Below the pieces are notes generated by a model. It was not told the DNA's origin. It searched no databases and saw only the letters and a list, made by a program, of their open reading frames with translations. The position numbers and the translations under genes are program-made. Positions 8,620 to 17,117 of a stretch of 64,000 nt of DNA are shown here, piece by piece; the first letter of the stretch is position 1, and every line of letters starts with the position of its first letter. Source of the DNA: Allobosea sp. BH3 (GTDB lineage: Bacteria > Pseudomonadota > Alphaproteobacteria > Rhizobiales > Beijerinckiaceae); assembly GCF_025499465.1 (NCBI RefSeq), contig NZ_JAIMCA010000001.1:434001-498000 (forward strand). The letters run 5' to 3'.

Positions 8620-11013
8620 ATGACCCAGCACAGCGAGCCCGTCCGCCATGAAGAGATTCCGGTCGAGGGACTGACGGAAGCTGCCGAAATCCTCGTCGAC
8701 CGCTGGGGAATCCCGCATCTGCGCGCCGGCAACAAGACCGACCTCTTCTTCCTTCAGGGCTTCAACGCGGCGCGCGACCGGCTCTGGCAGATCGACATCT
8801 GGCGCAAGCGCGGCCTCGGCCTTCTGGCCCGCGACTTCGGGGCCGGCTATCTCGCCCAAGACCGCGCCTGCCGCGCCTTCCTTTATCGGGGGGACATGGA
8901 TTGCGAATGGGCGAGCTATGGCGAGGATACGCAGGAGATCGCGACGGCCTTCGTAGCCGGCATTAATGCCTATATCGCACTGACCGAACGCGAGCCCGAG
9001 CGCCTTCCGCCCGAATTCGGCATCCTCGGCACCCGGCCCGAGCGCTGGGCGCCGGAAGACGTCGTGCGGATCCGCAGCCATGCACTGACCCGCAACGCAC
9101 TCTCCGAGGTGCTGAGGGCGCAGGTCGCGCCGCGTGCGGGCGACCACAACGACTTGCTGCGCAAGTTCCTGGAGCCGGCGCACCGGCCGCAGGCGGCCGA
9201 CGGCATCGACCCGGCGACGATCCCGCTCGCGGTGCTCGACCTGTTCAAGCTCGCCACCGCGCCCGTCACCTTCGAGGGCGAGCGGCTTGCGGCGCCGCTC
9301 GATCAGGCGGGTGCCTGGACCAAGATCAACGACCTGCAGTCCGTGGTGATGGATTCCGAGTGGACCGGCTCGAACAACTGGGCCGTCGCGCCTCATCGCA
9401 CCGGGACCGGGCGCGCCATGATGGCCTCCGATCCGCATCGCAACCATTCCGTGCCGGCGCTGCGCTACATCGTCCACCTGACCGCCCCGGGCATCGACGC
9501 GATCGGCGCCGGCGAGCCTTGCGTGCCCGGCATCTCGGTCGGCCATAACGACAGGATCGCCTTCTCGCAGACGATTTTCGGGTCCGATCAGGAAGACATC
9601 TACGTCTATGAGCTCGACCCGGCCGATCACGGCCGCTACCGCTTCGGTGATGGCTGGAGGACCTTCGAGGCCCGCGAAGAGCGCTTCGAAGTGAAGGGAG
9701 CGCCCGAGCAAACCGCGATGCAGCTCTATTCCCATCACGGGCCCCTGCTGCACGTCGATGCCGCGCGCAACAGGGCCTACGGCATCAGGTCGATCTGGTT
9801 CGAGCCGGGGTCCTCGGCCTATCTCGCGGGGCTGCGCTCAATGCGGGCCGGTGACCTCGACCAATTCCGCGATGCGATCGCCCGCTTTGCGACCCCCTCG
9901 CTCAACCATCTCTACGCCGATGTCGACGGCACGATCGCCTGGCTTCCTTTCGGCATGACGCCGAAGCGCCGCAACTGGGACGGACTGCTGCCGGCCCCGG
10001 GCGACGGGCGCTTCGAGTGGGACGGCTTCCTCGCGCTCGACGAGATGCCTTCGAAGGTCAATCCGCCCGAAGGCTTCGTCTTCTCGGCCAACGAAGCCAA
10101 CTTGCCCGCCGACTGGGACGGCAAGGACGTCGAGATCGGCTATGAATGGCTGGAGAAGAGCCGGGCGCTGCGTATCCACCAGGTTCTGAGCGGCGATGGG
10201 AAGCACGGCATCGCTGCGGGCGCCGCACTGCAGACCGACGTCTTTTCCTGGCCAGCCCTGCGCCTGCGCCCGCTGGTCGAGGCCCTGGCGCCGGCGACGG
10301 AGAGCGCGGCGAAGGCGCGAGACCTGCTGATCGCCTGGGACTGCGAACTGCATGTCGATTCAGCGGCCGGCGCGCTGAGCGAGCTCTGGTTCACCCACCA
10401 TCTGAAGCCCACCCTGTTCGCGCTGCTCGTGCCGGACGCGAAGCTGCGGGCACTGCTGGCGCCGGGCGATGTCGAGGGCATCCTGACGATACTGGAGCAA
10501 CCAGACCGGCGCTTCGGCGAGGCGCCCACGGCGGCGCGCGACGCCCTCCTGCTGGCGACGCTCGCCAGTGCCTGGGATGATGCTGCCAAGCGTCTGGGCG
10601 CCGATCCTGCCGCCTGGAACTGGGGCAAGCTGCACCACGGCTTTTTCGAGCACGCGGTTTCGCCGGTGGCAGGTTCCGCTCGCTCCGCTCTCGATGTCGG
10701 GCCGCTGCCCAAGGGTGGCAGCGCCTCGACCGTCATGCATGCCGCTTATCGGGCGCAGGATTTCAGGGTGACGATGGGTGCATCGGTGCGTCTGCTGATG
10801 GATGTCGGCAACTGGGACGAAAGCCTGTGTATCAACGCGCCCGGTCAGTCCGGCGACAGCCGGTCACCGCACTACCGGGATCTTTCGACACTCTGGGCCA
10901 GGGGCGAGTATGTGCCCCTGCTCTACTCGCGCACGGCCGTGGACGCCGCCGCGGGACAGCGGATCGTGCTGCGCCCCGCCGGCAAGAGCGAGTTGCTCGA
11001 CGCCGCGGAATGA
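8620..11013 (+). CDS. penicillin-acylase-family Ntn hydrolase without signal peptide
   Basis: A 797-residue member of the penicillin amidase (S45) family. These are made as one chain and cut themselves at a Ser that becomes the N-terminal nucleophile of the beta subunit. Here TGSNNWAV puts that Ser at residue 251, giving an alpha part of about 250 and a beta part of about 547. DRWGIPHLRA near 27-36 and QGFNAARDRLWQID near 46-59 are family motifs, and FSANEANLP in the beta part carries the oxyanion Asn. Family members hydrolyse amides of penicillins, acyl-homoserine lactones or other N-acyl compounds. Most have an export signal; this one starts with a charged stretch and seems cytoplasmic. It is divergent from the importer operon and has its own IclR box. 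Confidence 0.92.
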   Translation: MTQHSEPVRHEEIPVEGLTEAAEILVDRWGIPHLRAGNKTDLFFLQGFNAARDRLWQIDIWRKRGLGLLARDFGAGYLAQDRACRAFLYRGDMDCEWASYGEDTQEIATAFVAGINAYIALTEREPERLPPEFGILGTRPERWAPEDVVRIRSHALTRNALSEVLRAQVAPRAGDHNDLLRKFLEPAHRPQAADGIDPATIPLAVLDLFKLATAPVTFEGERLAAPLDQAGAWTKINDLQSVVMDSEWTGSNNWAVAPHRTGTGRAMMASDPHRNHSVPALRYIVHLTAPGIDAIGAGEPCVPGISVGHNDRIAFSQTIFGSDQEDIYVYELDPADHGRYRFGDGWRTFEAREERFEVKGAPEQTAMQLYSHHGPLLHVDAARNRAYGIRSIWFEPGSSAYLAGLRSMRAGDLDQFRDAIARFATPSLNHLYADVDGTIAWLPFGMTPKRRNWDGLLPAPGDGRFEWDGFLALDEMPSKVNPPEGFVFSANEANLPADWDGKDVEIGYEWLEKSRALRIHQVLSGDGKHGIAAGAALQTDVFSWPALRLRPLVEALAPATESAAKARDLLIAWDCELHVDSAAGALSELWFTHHLKPTLFALLVPDAKLRALLAPGDVEGILTILEQPDRRFGEAPTAARDALLLATLASAWDDAAKRLGADPAAWNWGKLHHGFFEHAVSPVAGSARSALDVGPLPKGGSASTVMHAAYRAQDFRVTMGASVRLLMDVGNWDESLCINAPGQSGDSRSPHYRDLSTLWARGEYVPLLYSRTAVDAAAGQRIVLRPAGKSELLDAAE

Positions 11014-11029
11014 TGTTCGCCGATGTGGC

Positions 11030-11809
11030 TTAGGCGCCGCTGAGCGCGCGCGCCGCCTCGACCGCGAGCGGCGCGAGCCGCTGGCGGAAATCGTCGATCG
11101 ACCATTCGCTGAGCGAACCGGCGATATGCACCGCGCCGATCGGCTTGCCGTCCATGTCGAGCACCGGGGCAGCGAGCACGACCTCGCCGATCAGCGCCTC
11201 CTCGGCGTGGTGCGAATAGGAGTTGGCGCGCGCCTCGCGGATCTTCTCCCAGATCTGCGGAATCTCCGTCAGCGTCTTCGGCGTCAGCGGGATGCGCTCC
11301 GACCGGGCCAGGATGTCGTCCACCTGCGCATCGGGCAAATGCGCCAGGCAGGCCCGGCCACCCGAGGACGCGAAAGTAGGGATGCGACGGCCCGGCAGCG
11401 TCGCATAGAAGGTCTCCCGCTTGCTCTGCAGGCGGATCGCATAGATCGTGCTGGTGTCGTCGAACAGGCTCAGATCGACCCGCTCGCCGGTGCGCTTGCG
11501 CAACTCGTTCAGCATCGGCGTGGCCCGCTCGATGAGCGGGTTCGAGCGCAGATAGTCGAAGGAACGATCGAGCAGCCGCTTGCCGAGCGTCAGGCCGCCG
11601 CCTTCGCCCTTTTCGAGATAACCCCGCGCCAGCAGCGTCTGGCCGATGCGCTGGGCCGCGCTCTTGTTGAGACCCGATGCCGCCGCGATCTCGCCGAGCG
11701 ACTTCGACCGGGGATTCTGTGCGAAGGCCTCAAGTACATCGAGAGCGCGCGCCACCGATTGCAGGAACAGGCGCTCGTCGATACCGGCGATCGGGACGGT
11801 CTTTTTCAT
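11030..11809 (-). CDS. IclR family transcriptional regulator
   Basis: The 259-residue protein has an N-terminal winged helix (SVARALDVLEAFAQNPRSKS, then GEIAAASGLNKSAAQRIGQTLLARGYLEK) and a C-terminal effector domain (LNELRKRTGERVDLSLFDD to HIAGSL). ATG 11809 gives the usual length. An in-frame GTG at 11860 has a better ribosome site (GAGGTGAG) and would add 17 residues, so the start is open. The gene follows the ferredoxin reductase by 128 bases on the same strand, with a box-like palindrome (11914-11930) in the gap. Convergence with the acylase leaves only 16 bases. It is the obvious candidate regulator of all four boxes; the effector is probably the imported compound or a product. Confidence 0.92.
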   Translation of the reverse strand: MKKTVPIAGIDERLFLQSVARALDVLEAFAQNPRSKSLGEIAAASGLNKSAAQRIGQTLLARGYLEKGEGGGLTLGKRLLDRSFDYLRSNPLIERATPMLNELRKRTGERVDLSLFDDTSTIYAIRLQSKRETFYATLPGRRIPTFASSGGRACLAHLPDAQVDDILARSERIPLTPKTLTEIPQIWEKIREARANSYSHHAEEALIGEVVLAAPVLDMDGKPIGAVHIAGSLSEWSIDDFRQRLAPLAVEAARALSGA

Positions 11810-11913
11810 GGGCTCGGAGCAGGCTCTGGCAGGGGGCGTCGCCGAAGGCGATGCGGTCACGCCGCCCTCACCTCGCCCAGTGGCACATGCCCCGTCACTA
11901 GTACAATACGCAC

Positions 11914-11930
11914 ATATTGCAAAGCGATAC
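11914..11930. promoter_or_regulatory. predicted IclR box 3 (regulator gene)
   Basis: ATATTGCAAAGCGATAC keeps the 6-5-6 layout, with one arm perfect (CGATAC) and the other differing at two positions from GTATCG. It lies between the reductase stop and the iclR start, 105 bases before ATG 11809 and 54 before the alternative GTG. It would fit autoregulation by a weaker site. Confidence 0.45.
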
Positions 11931-11937
11931 TCTAGTC

Positions 11938-13200
11938 TCAGGCCGGAACGGCTGCAGCGAGAGCCTTCAGGTCGAAGCCGGCAGCCTCGGCCTCGCCGAA
12001 GCCTAATGGCCTGGGCTTTGCCAGAATTCGCCGCACCAGCATGTTGTCGGCCGGCCGGTTGACCGATTCCGCGCCGACGAACAGCCCGTCCCGGAACGCC
12101 AGCAGCGACAGCCGGCGCTCCTCGCGCGAGCCAATCTCGACCAACCGGTCGGTCTGCGCGACGAGCCCGGCCATCTGCAGCTTGTGGCTGCCCTGATCCG
12201 ACCAGAACCACGGCACCGCGCGATAGGGCTGAGACCGGCCGGCGAGCCGCGCCGCAACCGAGCGGCCCTGGTCGATGGCGTTCTGCACCGACTCGACGCG
12301 AATGCGTGCGCCGGAGAACGAGCTCGGATGGCTCGCACAGTCACCGATCGCGGAGATCGCCAGGTCCTGCGTCTGCAGCAATTCGTCGACCACGATGCCG
12401 TTATCGACCGCGAGCCCCGCCTGCGCCGCGAGATCGTCGTTGGCGACGCCGCCGATGCCCATCAGGACGAGATCGGCCGGCAGCAGCCGGCCGTCATCGA
12501 GACGCCCCCCCGTGACCTTGCCAGCATCGTCCTCGATGGCAGCAAGCCGCGCGCCGAAATGCATGGCGATGCCGGCTTCCGCGTGCCACTGCCGGAACAG
12601 CTCCGACATCGTCGGCGTCACGGAGCGCGCCATCGGCCGATCGGCGGCCTCGATGACACTGACGGCGAGCCCGGCCTTGGCGGCGACGGAGGCGAATTCC
12701 AGACCAATGAACCCAGCGCCGACGACCACCGCGCTGCGCGCCTGCCCGATCCGCCGAGCGAGCGCGGCCGCATCGGCCATGCTGCGCAGATACATGACGC
12801 CGTCGAGCGCGGCGCCAGGGCCGCTCCAGAGCCGCGCGCGCGAGCCTGTCGCCAGCACGAGATGGCCGTATCCCACGCGCCGGCCGTCGGAGAGGGCGAG
12901 TTCCTGCCGCACCCGATCGATCGTGGTCGCTCGCGCGTCGCACAGAACCTCGACTCGCAACTCGTCGAGCAGGCTGCGCGGCCGCAGGACAAGGCTTTCG
13001 GCAGATATCGTCCCCTGGAGATAGCCCTTAGAGAGCGGCGGGCGCTGATAGGGCAGCGTCGGCTCATCTCCGACTATCAGAATGGAGCCGCCGAACGCCT
13101 CCTCACGGAGAGAGAGCGCCGCCTGCAGCCCGGCCTGTCCGGCGCCGAGGATCAGGACGTCGGCGCGGCTACCAGCCGCGATCTTGGCCAATTCCGACAT
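11938..13200 (-). CDS. ferredoxin reductase of a P450 system (putidaredoxin-reductase type)
   Basis: A 420-residue flavoprotein. GAGQAG at residues 19-24 binds FAD, VVVGAGFIGLEFA binds NAD(H), and ISAIGDCAS is the second FAD contact near residue 290. PYQRPPLSKGYL matches the putidaredoxin/rhodocoxin reductase family, as does the C-terminal domain ending in NMLVRRIL. It passes electrons from NAD(P)H to the [2Fe-2S] ferredoxin encoded 81 bases upstream, and so to the P450. All three components of a class I system are therefore in one leftward operon. It is cytoplasmic. Confidence 0.93.
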   Translation of the reverse strand: MSELAKIAAGSRADVLILGAGQAGLQAALSLREEAFGGSILIVGDEPTLPYQRPPLSKGYLQGTISAESLVLRPRSLLDELRVEVLCDARATTIDRVRQELALSDGRRVGYGHLVLATGSRARLWSGPGAALDGVMYLRSMADAAALARRIGQARSAVVVGAGFIGLEFASVAAKAGLAVSVIEAADRPMARSVTPTMSELFRQWHAEAGIAMHFGARLAAIEDDAGKVTGGRLDDGRLLPADLVLMGIGGVANDDLAAQAGLAVDNGIVVDELLQTQDLAISAIGDCASHPSSFSGARIRVESVQNAIDQGRSVAARLAGRSQPYRAVPWFWSDQGSHKLQMAGLVAQTDRLVEIGSREERRLSLLAFRDGLFVGAESVNRPADNMLVRRILAKPRPLGFGEAEAAGFDLKALAAAVPA

Positions 13201-13281
13201 AGGTCTTCTAACTTCGCCCCACTTCAGCGCATCTTCTTTACGCGAACCGGTATCAACTTCGCTCGAAAATGCTCCCGCCGT

Positions 13282-13605
13282 TCAAATCTGCGCCTCGGGC
13301 AGTTCGAGCACCAGCCCGTCGAGCGCCTCGCTGACCGGTATCTGGCAAGACAGACGGGAATTGTCGCGCCGTTCCGTGGCGGTGGCGTCGAGGAGTTCGT
13401 CCTCGGCCGCGCTGATCGGTGGCAGGCGGTCGAGCCATTCCGGTTCGACGAAGACATGGCAGGTCGCGCAGGTCATCGAGCCGCCGCACTCCCCCAGGAT
13501 CCCGGCAACCTGGCGCCCCACGGCCGCATGCATGACGGTCTCGGCGCCGCCTGCATCGAAGGCGATGCGCTCGCCATCGGGGCGAACGAAGGTGATCATC
13601 GGCAT
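13282..13605 (-). CDS. [2Fe-2S] ferredoxin (putidaredoxin type)
   Basis: A 107-residue ferredoxin. The cluster ligands are Cys40, Cys46, Cys49 (CGGSMTCATC) and Cys87 (RLSCQIP), the C-x5-C-x2-C pattern of the adrenodoxin/putidaredoxin family. PMITFVRPDGERIAF is the usual first hairpin. The start at 13605 has CAGGAACAGG upstream. It lies 35 bases after the P450 stop and 81 bases before the reductase, so it is the dedicated electron carrier between them. Confidence 0.95.
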   Translation of the reverse strand: MPMITFVRPDGERIAFDAGGAETVMHAAVGRQVAGILGECGGSMTCATCHVFVEPEWLDRLPPISAAEDELLDATATERRDNSRLSCQIPVSEALDGLVLELPEAQI

Positions 13606-13640
13606 GGCCTGTTCCTGAAACTTGTCGGGCGCCGCAGCCG

Positions 13641-14864
13641 TCAGGCCGCCTTGACCGCGAGTGGCAGCGTCGCAAGGCTGCGGAGGTTGTTGTTGAGCGC
13701 GCGGGTCGGCTCGCCGGTCAGTTCCAGAGCTGAGACGCGCGAGACCAGCGCCTTGAGCAGGACCTCGCCTTCGAGCCGGGCGATCATCTGGCCGATGCAC
13801 ATATGCACGCCGTTTCCGAGCGCGAGATGGCCCATGGTCTGCCGCGTGACGTCGAAGCGATCAGGGTTCTCCCAACGCTCCGGGTCGCGATTGGCCGAGG
13901 CCAGGATGATCAGGATCTTGGAATCAAATGGCACGGTGACGCCGTCGATCTCGACCTCGCGCATCGTCTGCCGGCAGACGTTCTGGATCGGCGTCTCAAG
14001 GCGCATCGCCTCCTCGAGCGCGCCGCGCACGCGGCTCGGGTCGTCGCGCAGCAGCTGCCACTGCGCGGGATCCTTGGCGAGATACCAGAGCGCCGCCGAG
14101 ATCATGCTGGACGTCGTGTCGAGGCCGCCGCGCAGGAAGGAGCGCACCAGTAGCGGCGCGACGTCTTGCTCGATCTCGCCGGCGTCGGCCGCCTGGAAGA
14201 TCTTCTCGCCGAAGCCCCCCGGCACCATCGCCTCGCGCTTCATGCTGTCGAGATACCAGTCCCAGATCAGATCGGCCTTGCGCTGTGTCGCCTCATAGCG
14301 CTCGTTCTTCGGCCCCTGGCCATCGAAATTGAGGGCGCCCAGCAGGAACAGGTTCTCGCGGCGCTCAGGGGAATCCGCCAGACCCAGCGCGGCCGGAAAG
14401 GTGGTCGCGACGAAGGTTTCTGAGAAGTCCCGCACGCCGCAGAAGGAGCGCTGGGTGACGATCTCGTCAGCAAGGCGCTCGGCCTCGGCCTCGAAATCCT
14501 GGCGCCATTGCCGGATTACGGCGGGCGAGAGGATGCGCTGCAGCGCGGTGCGGACCTTAGTATGCTGCGGCGGGTCGACCTCGACGATCGGGCTGCCGGG
14601 CCGCCAGGCGCCCGGCTTGCGGATGTCGCCAAGCCCCGAGCCGCCGGTAGAGGAGAAAGTCTCCCAATCCTTGAGGGCAGGCATGATGTCCTTATGCCTG
14701 CCCATGGCATAGACGCCGTATTGCTGCAGCCAGCCAACGGGCCCTGCCGCCCGCAGTGCAGCGTGCATTTCGAACGGGCTTTCAAGCACCGCATCCGCAT
14801 AGGGATCGATATCGAGGGCCGGCGCGGTCCGCCCGGCGATATCAGCAGAAGCGAGATCGGACAT
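13641..14864 (-). CDS. cytochrome P450, CYP199-like
   Basis: The start at 14864 is supported by AGAAGGAG nine bases upstream and gives 407 residues. I-helix motif GGLDT is at 246-250, the ExxR pair at Glu285/Arg288, and the heme ligand Cys356 in LGNGVHMCIG, where Leu replaces the usual Phe of the FGxGxHxCxG signature. The C-terminal third (SANRDPERW, RQTMGH, GQMIARLEGEVLL, NNLRSL) recalls CYP199A enzymes, which hydroxylate or O-demethylate para-substituted benzoates with their own ferredoxin and reductase. That resemblance is from memory of the family, so the substrate class is an inference. It leads the operon P450-ferredoxin-reductase, with an IclR box upstream. Confidence 0.93.
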   Translation of the reverse strand: MSDLASADIAGRTAPALDIDPYADAVLESPFEMHAALRAAGPVGWLQQYGVYAMGRHKDIMPALKDWETFSSTGGSGLGDIRKPGAWRPGSPIVEVDPPQHTKVRTALQRILSPAVIRQWRQDFEAEAERLADEIVTQRSFCGVRDFSETFVATTFPAALGLADSPERRENLFLLGALNFDGQGPKNERYEATQRKADLIWDWYLDSMKREAMVPGGFGEKIFQAADAGEIEQDVAPLLVRSFLRGGLDTTSSMISAALWYLAKDPAQWQLLRDDPSRVRGALEEAMRLETPIQNVCRQTMREVEIDGVTVPFDSKILIILASANRDPERWENPDRFDVTRQTMGHLALGNGVHMCIGQMIARLEGEVLLKALVSRVSALELTGEPTRALNNNLRSLATLPLAVKAA

Positions 14865-14908
14865 GAAATGCTCCTTCTCGACGCCTCCGCGGCTCTTTAT
14901 CCGCAGAC

Positions 14909-14925
14909 GTATCGTCAGACAATAC
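14909..14925. promoter_or_regulatory. predicted IclR box 4 (P450 operon)
   Basis: GTATCGTCAGACAATAC has one perfect arm and one mismatch in the other, with the same 5-base spacer as the boxes at 8389 and 8564. It ends 45 bases upstream of the P450 ATG at 14864. This places the electron-transfer operon under the same predicted regulator as the importer and acylase. Confidence 0.6.
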
Positions 14926-15032
14926 GATAATATCGAGAATGATGTGGCCGCCAATCCGCACTGTCAATCGCGCATCGCGTCGAGAGCGCCCAAATTCGGA
15001 GCGTGGCTTGCACAGCGGGCAGCAGCCGCCGA

Positions 15033-15063
15033 GAGCGAGCCGTCGTGAAGTGACGGCTCGCTC
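15033..15063. terminator. 12-bp perfect hairpin after the binding-protein gene
   Basis: GAGCGAGCCGTC pairs with GACGGCTCGCTC across a 7-base loop. It lies 42 bases beyond the stop of the leftward binding-protein gene (15106) and before the P450 promoter. No T-run follows on the minus strand, so it may end transcription weakly or protect the 3' end. Confidence 0.5.
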
Positions 15064-15105
15064 CGAGGCGATCTGGAGGCGACCCCTGTGCGGGCCCAGA
15101 TCACC

Positions 15106-16116
15106 TCAACCGGCAACGGCCGCCCGCTTGGCCGCCTCGGCGACGTAGCTCGTGTCGGCATAGCTCGCGACCTCGATACGCTTGGCGAGGAAGCCGAGAT
15201 CATTGGTGATATCGATGGTCTTCTGGATGCCCTCGATGTCCGGCACCATGTTCGGGTCGCGGTAGTAGTCGTCCTTGGTCAGCAGGTAGCCGATCGATTC
15301 CGGGGTGCGCTTCGATTCAGCTGCGATGATGCGCAGCGCCTCGGTCTTGTTCGCCGGGTCCGACAGCCAGCGCAGGGCGCGGATGTAGTCTTCCAGCATG
15401 TCGACCACCGCCGCGCGATTGGCGGTCAGAAAGGCGGTGCGGGCGGCAAGGAAGTTGTAGACCGTCGGCCCCATCGCGTCGAAGGAGGTGAACAGCCCGC
15501 GATACTTGCCTTCCTTGACGAGCTGTTCCGCCATCGGCATCTGGATCGTCGTGGCGTCGATCTTGTCGTCCTCGATCATCGGCAGCATGTTCGAGAAGGT
15601 GACCTCGACGAAGGACACGTCGCGCTTCTCGTCCATCTTGTGCTTGCGCAGCATGGCGACGATGCTGGTGTAGCTCGCCGAGCCGATGCCGTTGACGCCG
15701 ATCTTCTTGCCCTTGAGATCGGTGACGTCCTTGATCCCCGAATTGGCCTTCACATAGAGCGTCTGCGAGCGATAGCCGCCACGCCCGTCCTGCAGGCTGT
15801 CGGCGATGACCTTGATGTCGACGCGGGCGTTGGTGATCGCCAGCGCCAGCGCGGTCGGCGCAAAAACGCCGACGTCGATCTGGCTCGCGGCGAAGGCCGT
15901 GATCATCGGCGTGCTGGCCGAGAAATTCTGCGGCTCGGCGATGTAGGACTTGCCGTGGTGCTTCAGCACCGGCGTCTTGAAGATCGCCGGGACGAGATGG
16001 GTCGGCATCGTCGACCAGGCGAACCTGATCTTCACGGGCTCGGCTGCGCGCGCACCGTGGATGGCAGGCATCGCAAGGGCGCCCCCGACGAAAAGTCTCC
16101 GCGTGAGTTCGGTCAT
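15106..16116 (-). CDS. NMT1/THI5-type ABC substrate-binding protein
   Basis: The start at 16116 gives 336 residues with a Tat-like signal (TRRLFVGGALAMPAIHGARAAE); an upstream frame extension to 16164 lacks a ribosome site. The mature fold is that of aliphatic-sulfonate, nitrate or pyrimidine-precursor binding proteins: IRFAWSTMPTHLVPAIFKTP, AFAASQIDVGVFAPTALALA, LKGKKIGVNGIGSASYTSIVAMLRK (cited in part). It delivers a small organic ligand in the periplasm to the two permeases encoded upstream. The gap to the preceding permease is 224 bases and contains two large palindromes, so it may be expressed at a different level from the permeases. Confidence 0.9.
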   Translation of the reverse strand: MTELTRRLFVGGALAMPAIHGARAAEPVKIRFAWSTMPTHLVPAIFKTPVLKHHGKSYIAEPQNFSASTPMITAFAASQIDVGVFAPTALALAITNARVDIKVIADSLQDGRGGYRSQTLYVKANSGIKDVTDLKGKKIGVNGIGSASYTSIVAMLRKHKMDEKRDVSFVEVTFSNMLPMIEDDKIDATTIQMPMAEQLVKEGKYRGLFTSFDAMGPTVYNFLAARTAFLTANRAAVVDMLEDYIRALRWLSDPANKTEALRIIAAESKRTPESIGYLLTKDDYYRDPNMVPDIEGIQKTIDITNDLGFLAKRIEVASYADTSYVAEAAKRAAVAG

Positions 16117-16211
16117 ATCGCTGTTTCCCTCGTTCCAAATGGTCGCGTCTTGTTGGCAACACATGATCCGCCGCTTGAACGGCTTGTCGTTTTCGTCGGC
16201 CGGAGCCGGAT

Positions 16212-16238
16212 CCGATCAGGTTGAATCAACCTGATCGG
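16212..16238. repeat. extragenic palindrome, 13-bp arms
   Basis: CCGATCAGGTTGA is followed after one base by its exact reverse complement. It lies between a permease gene and the binding-protein gene. A related palindrome with the same CCGATC arm follows at 16277, so this is probably a member of a dispersed repeat family. Confidence 0.6.
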
Positions 16239-16276
16239 TGAATCCGTCTCTCACTATTTGATAGAGAACGCGTGAT

Positions 16277-16305
16277 CCGATCGGACTGCTACGCAGTCTG
16301 ATCGG
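16277..16305. repeat. extragenic palindrome related to the one at 16212
   Basis: CCGATCGGACTGC pairs with GCAGTCTGATCGG over a 3-base loop, with one G-T-type mismatch in 13 positions. The pair of palindromes fills most of the 224-base gap between permease and binding-protein genes. Confidence 0.6.
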
Positions 16306-16340
16306 CGCGTGCTCTAGAGCGCTGGGGCTCCGCTCCGACG

Positions 16341-17117
16341 TCAGGCAGTCGCTCCGGCCCTCCCTTCCGAGTGCCAGCACAGAAGCCGACGCCGGCCGAA
16401 GGCGACGCCGCGGATGAGGACGGTGCCGACGAATGCAATCTCGACGACGCCGGCGAAGAGGCCGGGGGAGTCAGCGTAGCGCTGCGCGTCGAGCAGCTGG
16501 CCGCCGAGCCCGCCGACGCCGGTCAGCATCTCGCTCACCAGCGTTGCGATCATGGCCGTCGGCAGCGCGATCTGAAGGCCTGTCAGGATCTGCGGCGTCG
16601 CCGCCGGCAGGATGATCTCGCGCATCAACTCGCCCGGCTTCGATCCGAGCGAGCGCGCGGCCCAGAGCAGCTGCTTGTCGACGCCGCTCGCGCCGGCATG
16701 GCTGTTGATGGCGATGATAAAGAAGGGTGAGAGCGCCGTGATCGCCACCACGGATGCGTCGTTGAGGCCGAGCCAGAGCACGATGATCGGCAGGAAGGCG
16801 ATCTTCGGCGTCGGGAAGCCGACCGAGACGATGGGATCGAAGAACCAGCGCATGGCACCGGACACCGCCATCACTATGCCGAGCGAGACGCCGAGCACCG
16901 CGGCGATGCTGAAGCCGCTGAGCGCGCGCGCCGTCGTCAGCGCCATGGCCGAGGCGAGGCTGCCGCTCAGCAGATCCTCCCAGATGCGGCCAATCACTAC
17001 CGAAAAGGCCGGCAGCAGGAACGGCGTCAGCAGCCCGGAGCGCGCCACACCCTCCCACATTGCGATGAGCACGAGGACGGGAGCGAGCGATACGGCGAAA
17101 GAGCGAAGCCCCGTCAT
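16341..17117 (-). CDS. ABC transporter permease (taurine/nitrate type), second subunit
   Basis: The chosen start at 17117 overlaps the previous gene by four bases (ATGA) and gives 258 residues, the usual size. There are about six membrane segments. The EAA loop, near residue 155-175, reads AARSLGSKPGELMREIILPAATPQI and couples to the ATPase. TGLQIALPTAMIATLVSEM is the conserved following helix of SsuC/TauC-like permeases. With the permease at 17114-17857 it forms a heterodimeric channel, whereas many sulfonate importers use a homodimer. Confidence 0.92.
   Translation of the reverse strand: MTGLRSFAVSLAPVLVLIAMWEGVARSGLLTPFLLPAFSVVIGRIWEDLLSGSLASAMALTTARALSGFSIAAVLGVSLGIVMAVSGAMRWFFDPIVSVGFPTPKIAFLPIIVLWLGLNDASVVAITALSPFFIIAINSHAGASGVDKQLLWAARSLGSKPGELMREIILPAATPQILTGLQIALPTAMIATLVSEMLTGVGGLGGQLLDAQRYADSPGLFAGVVEIAFVGTVLIRGVAFGRRRLLCWHSEGRAGATA

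Noticed and set aside
12184..14298. A 704-codon open frame on the plus strand across the reductase, ferredoxin and P450 genes.
   Set aside because: It is an antisense shadow caused by high third-position G+C; the minus-strand genes have full domain signatures and the antisense product is Arg/Ala-rich with no fold.
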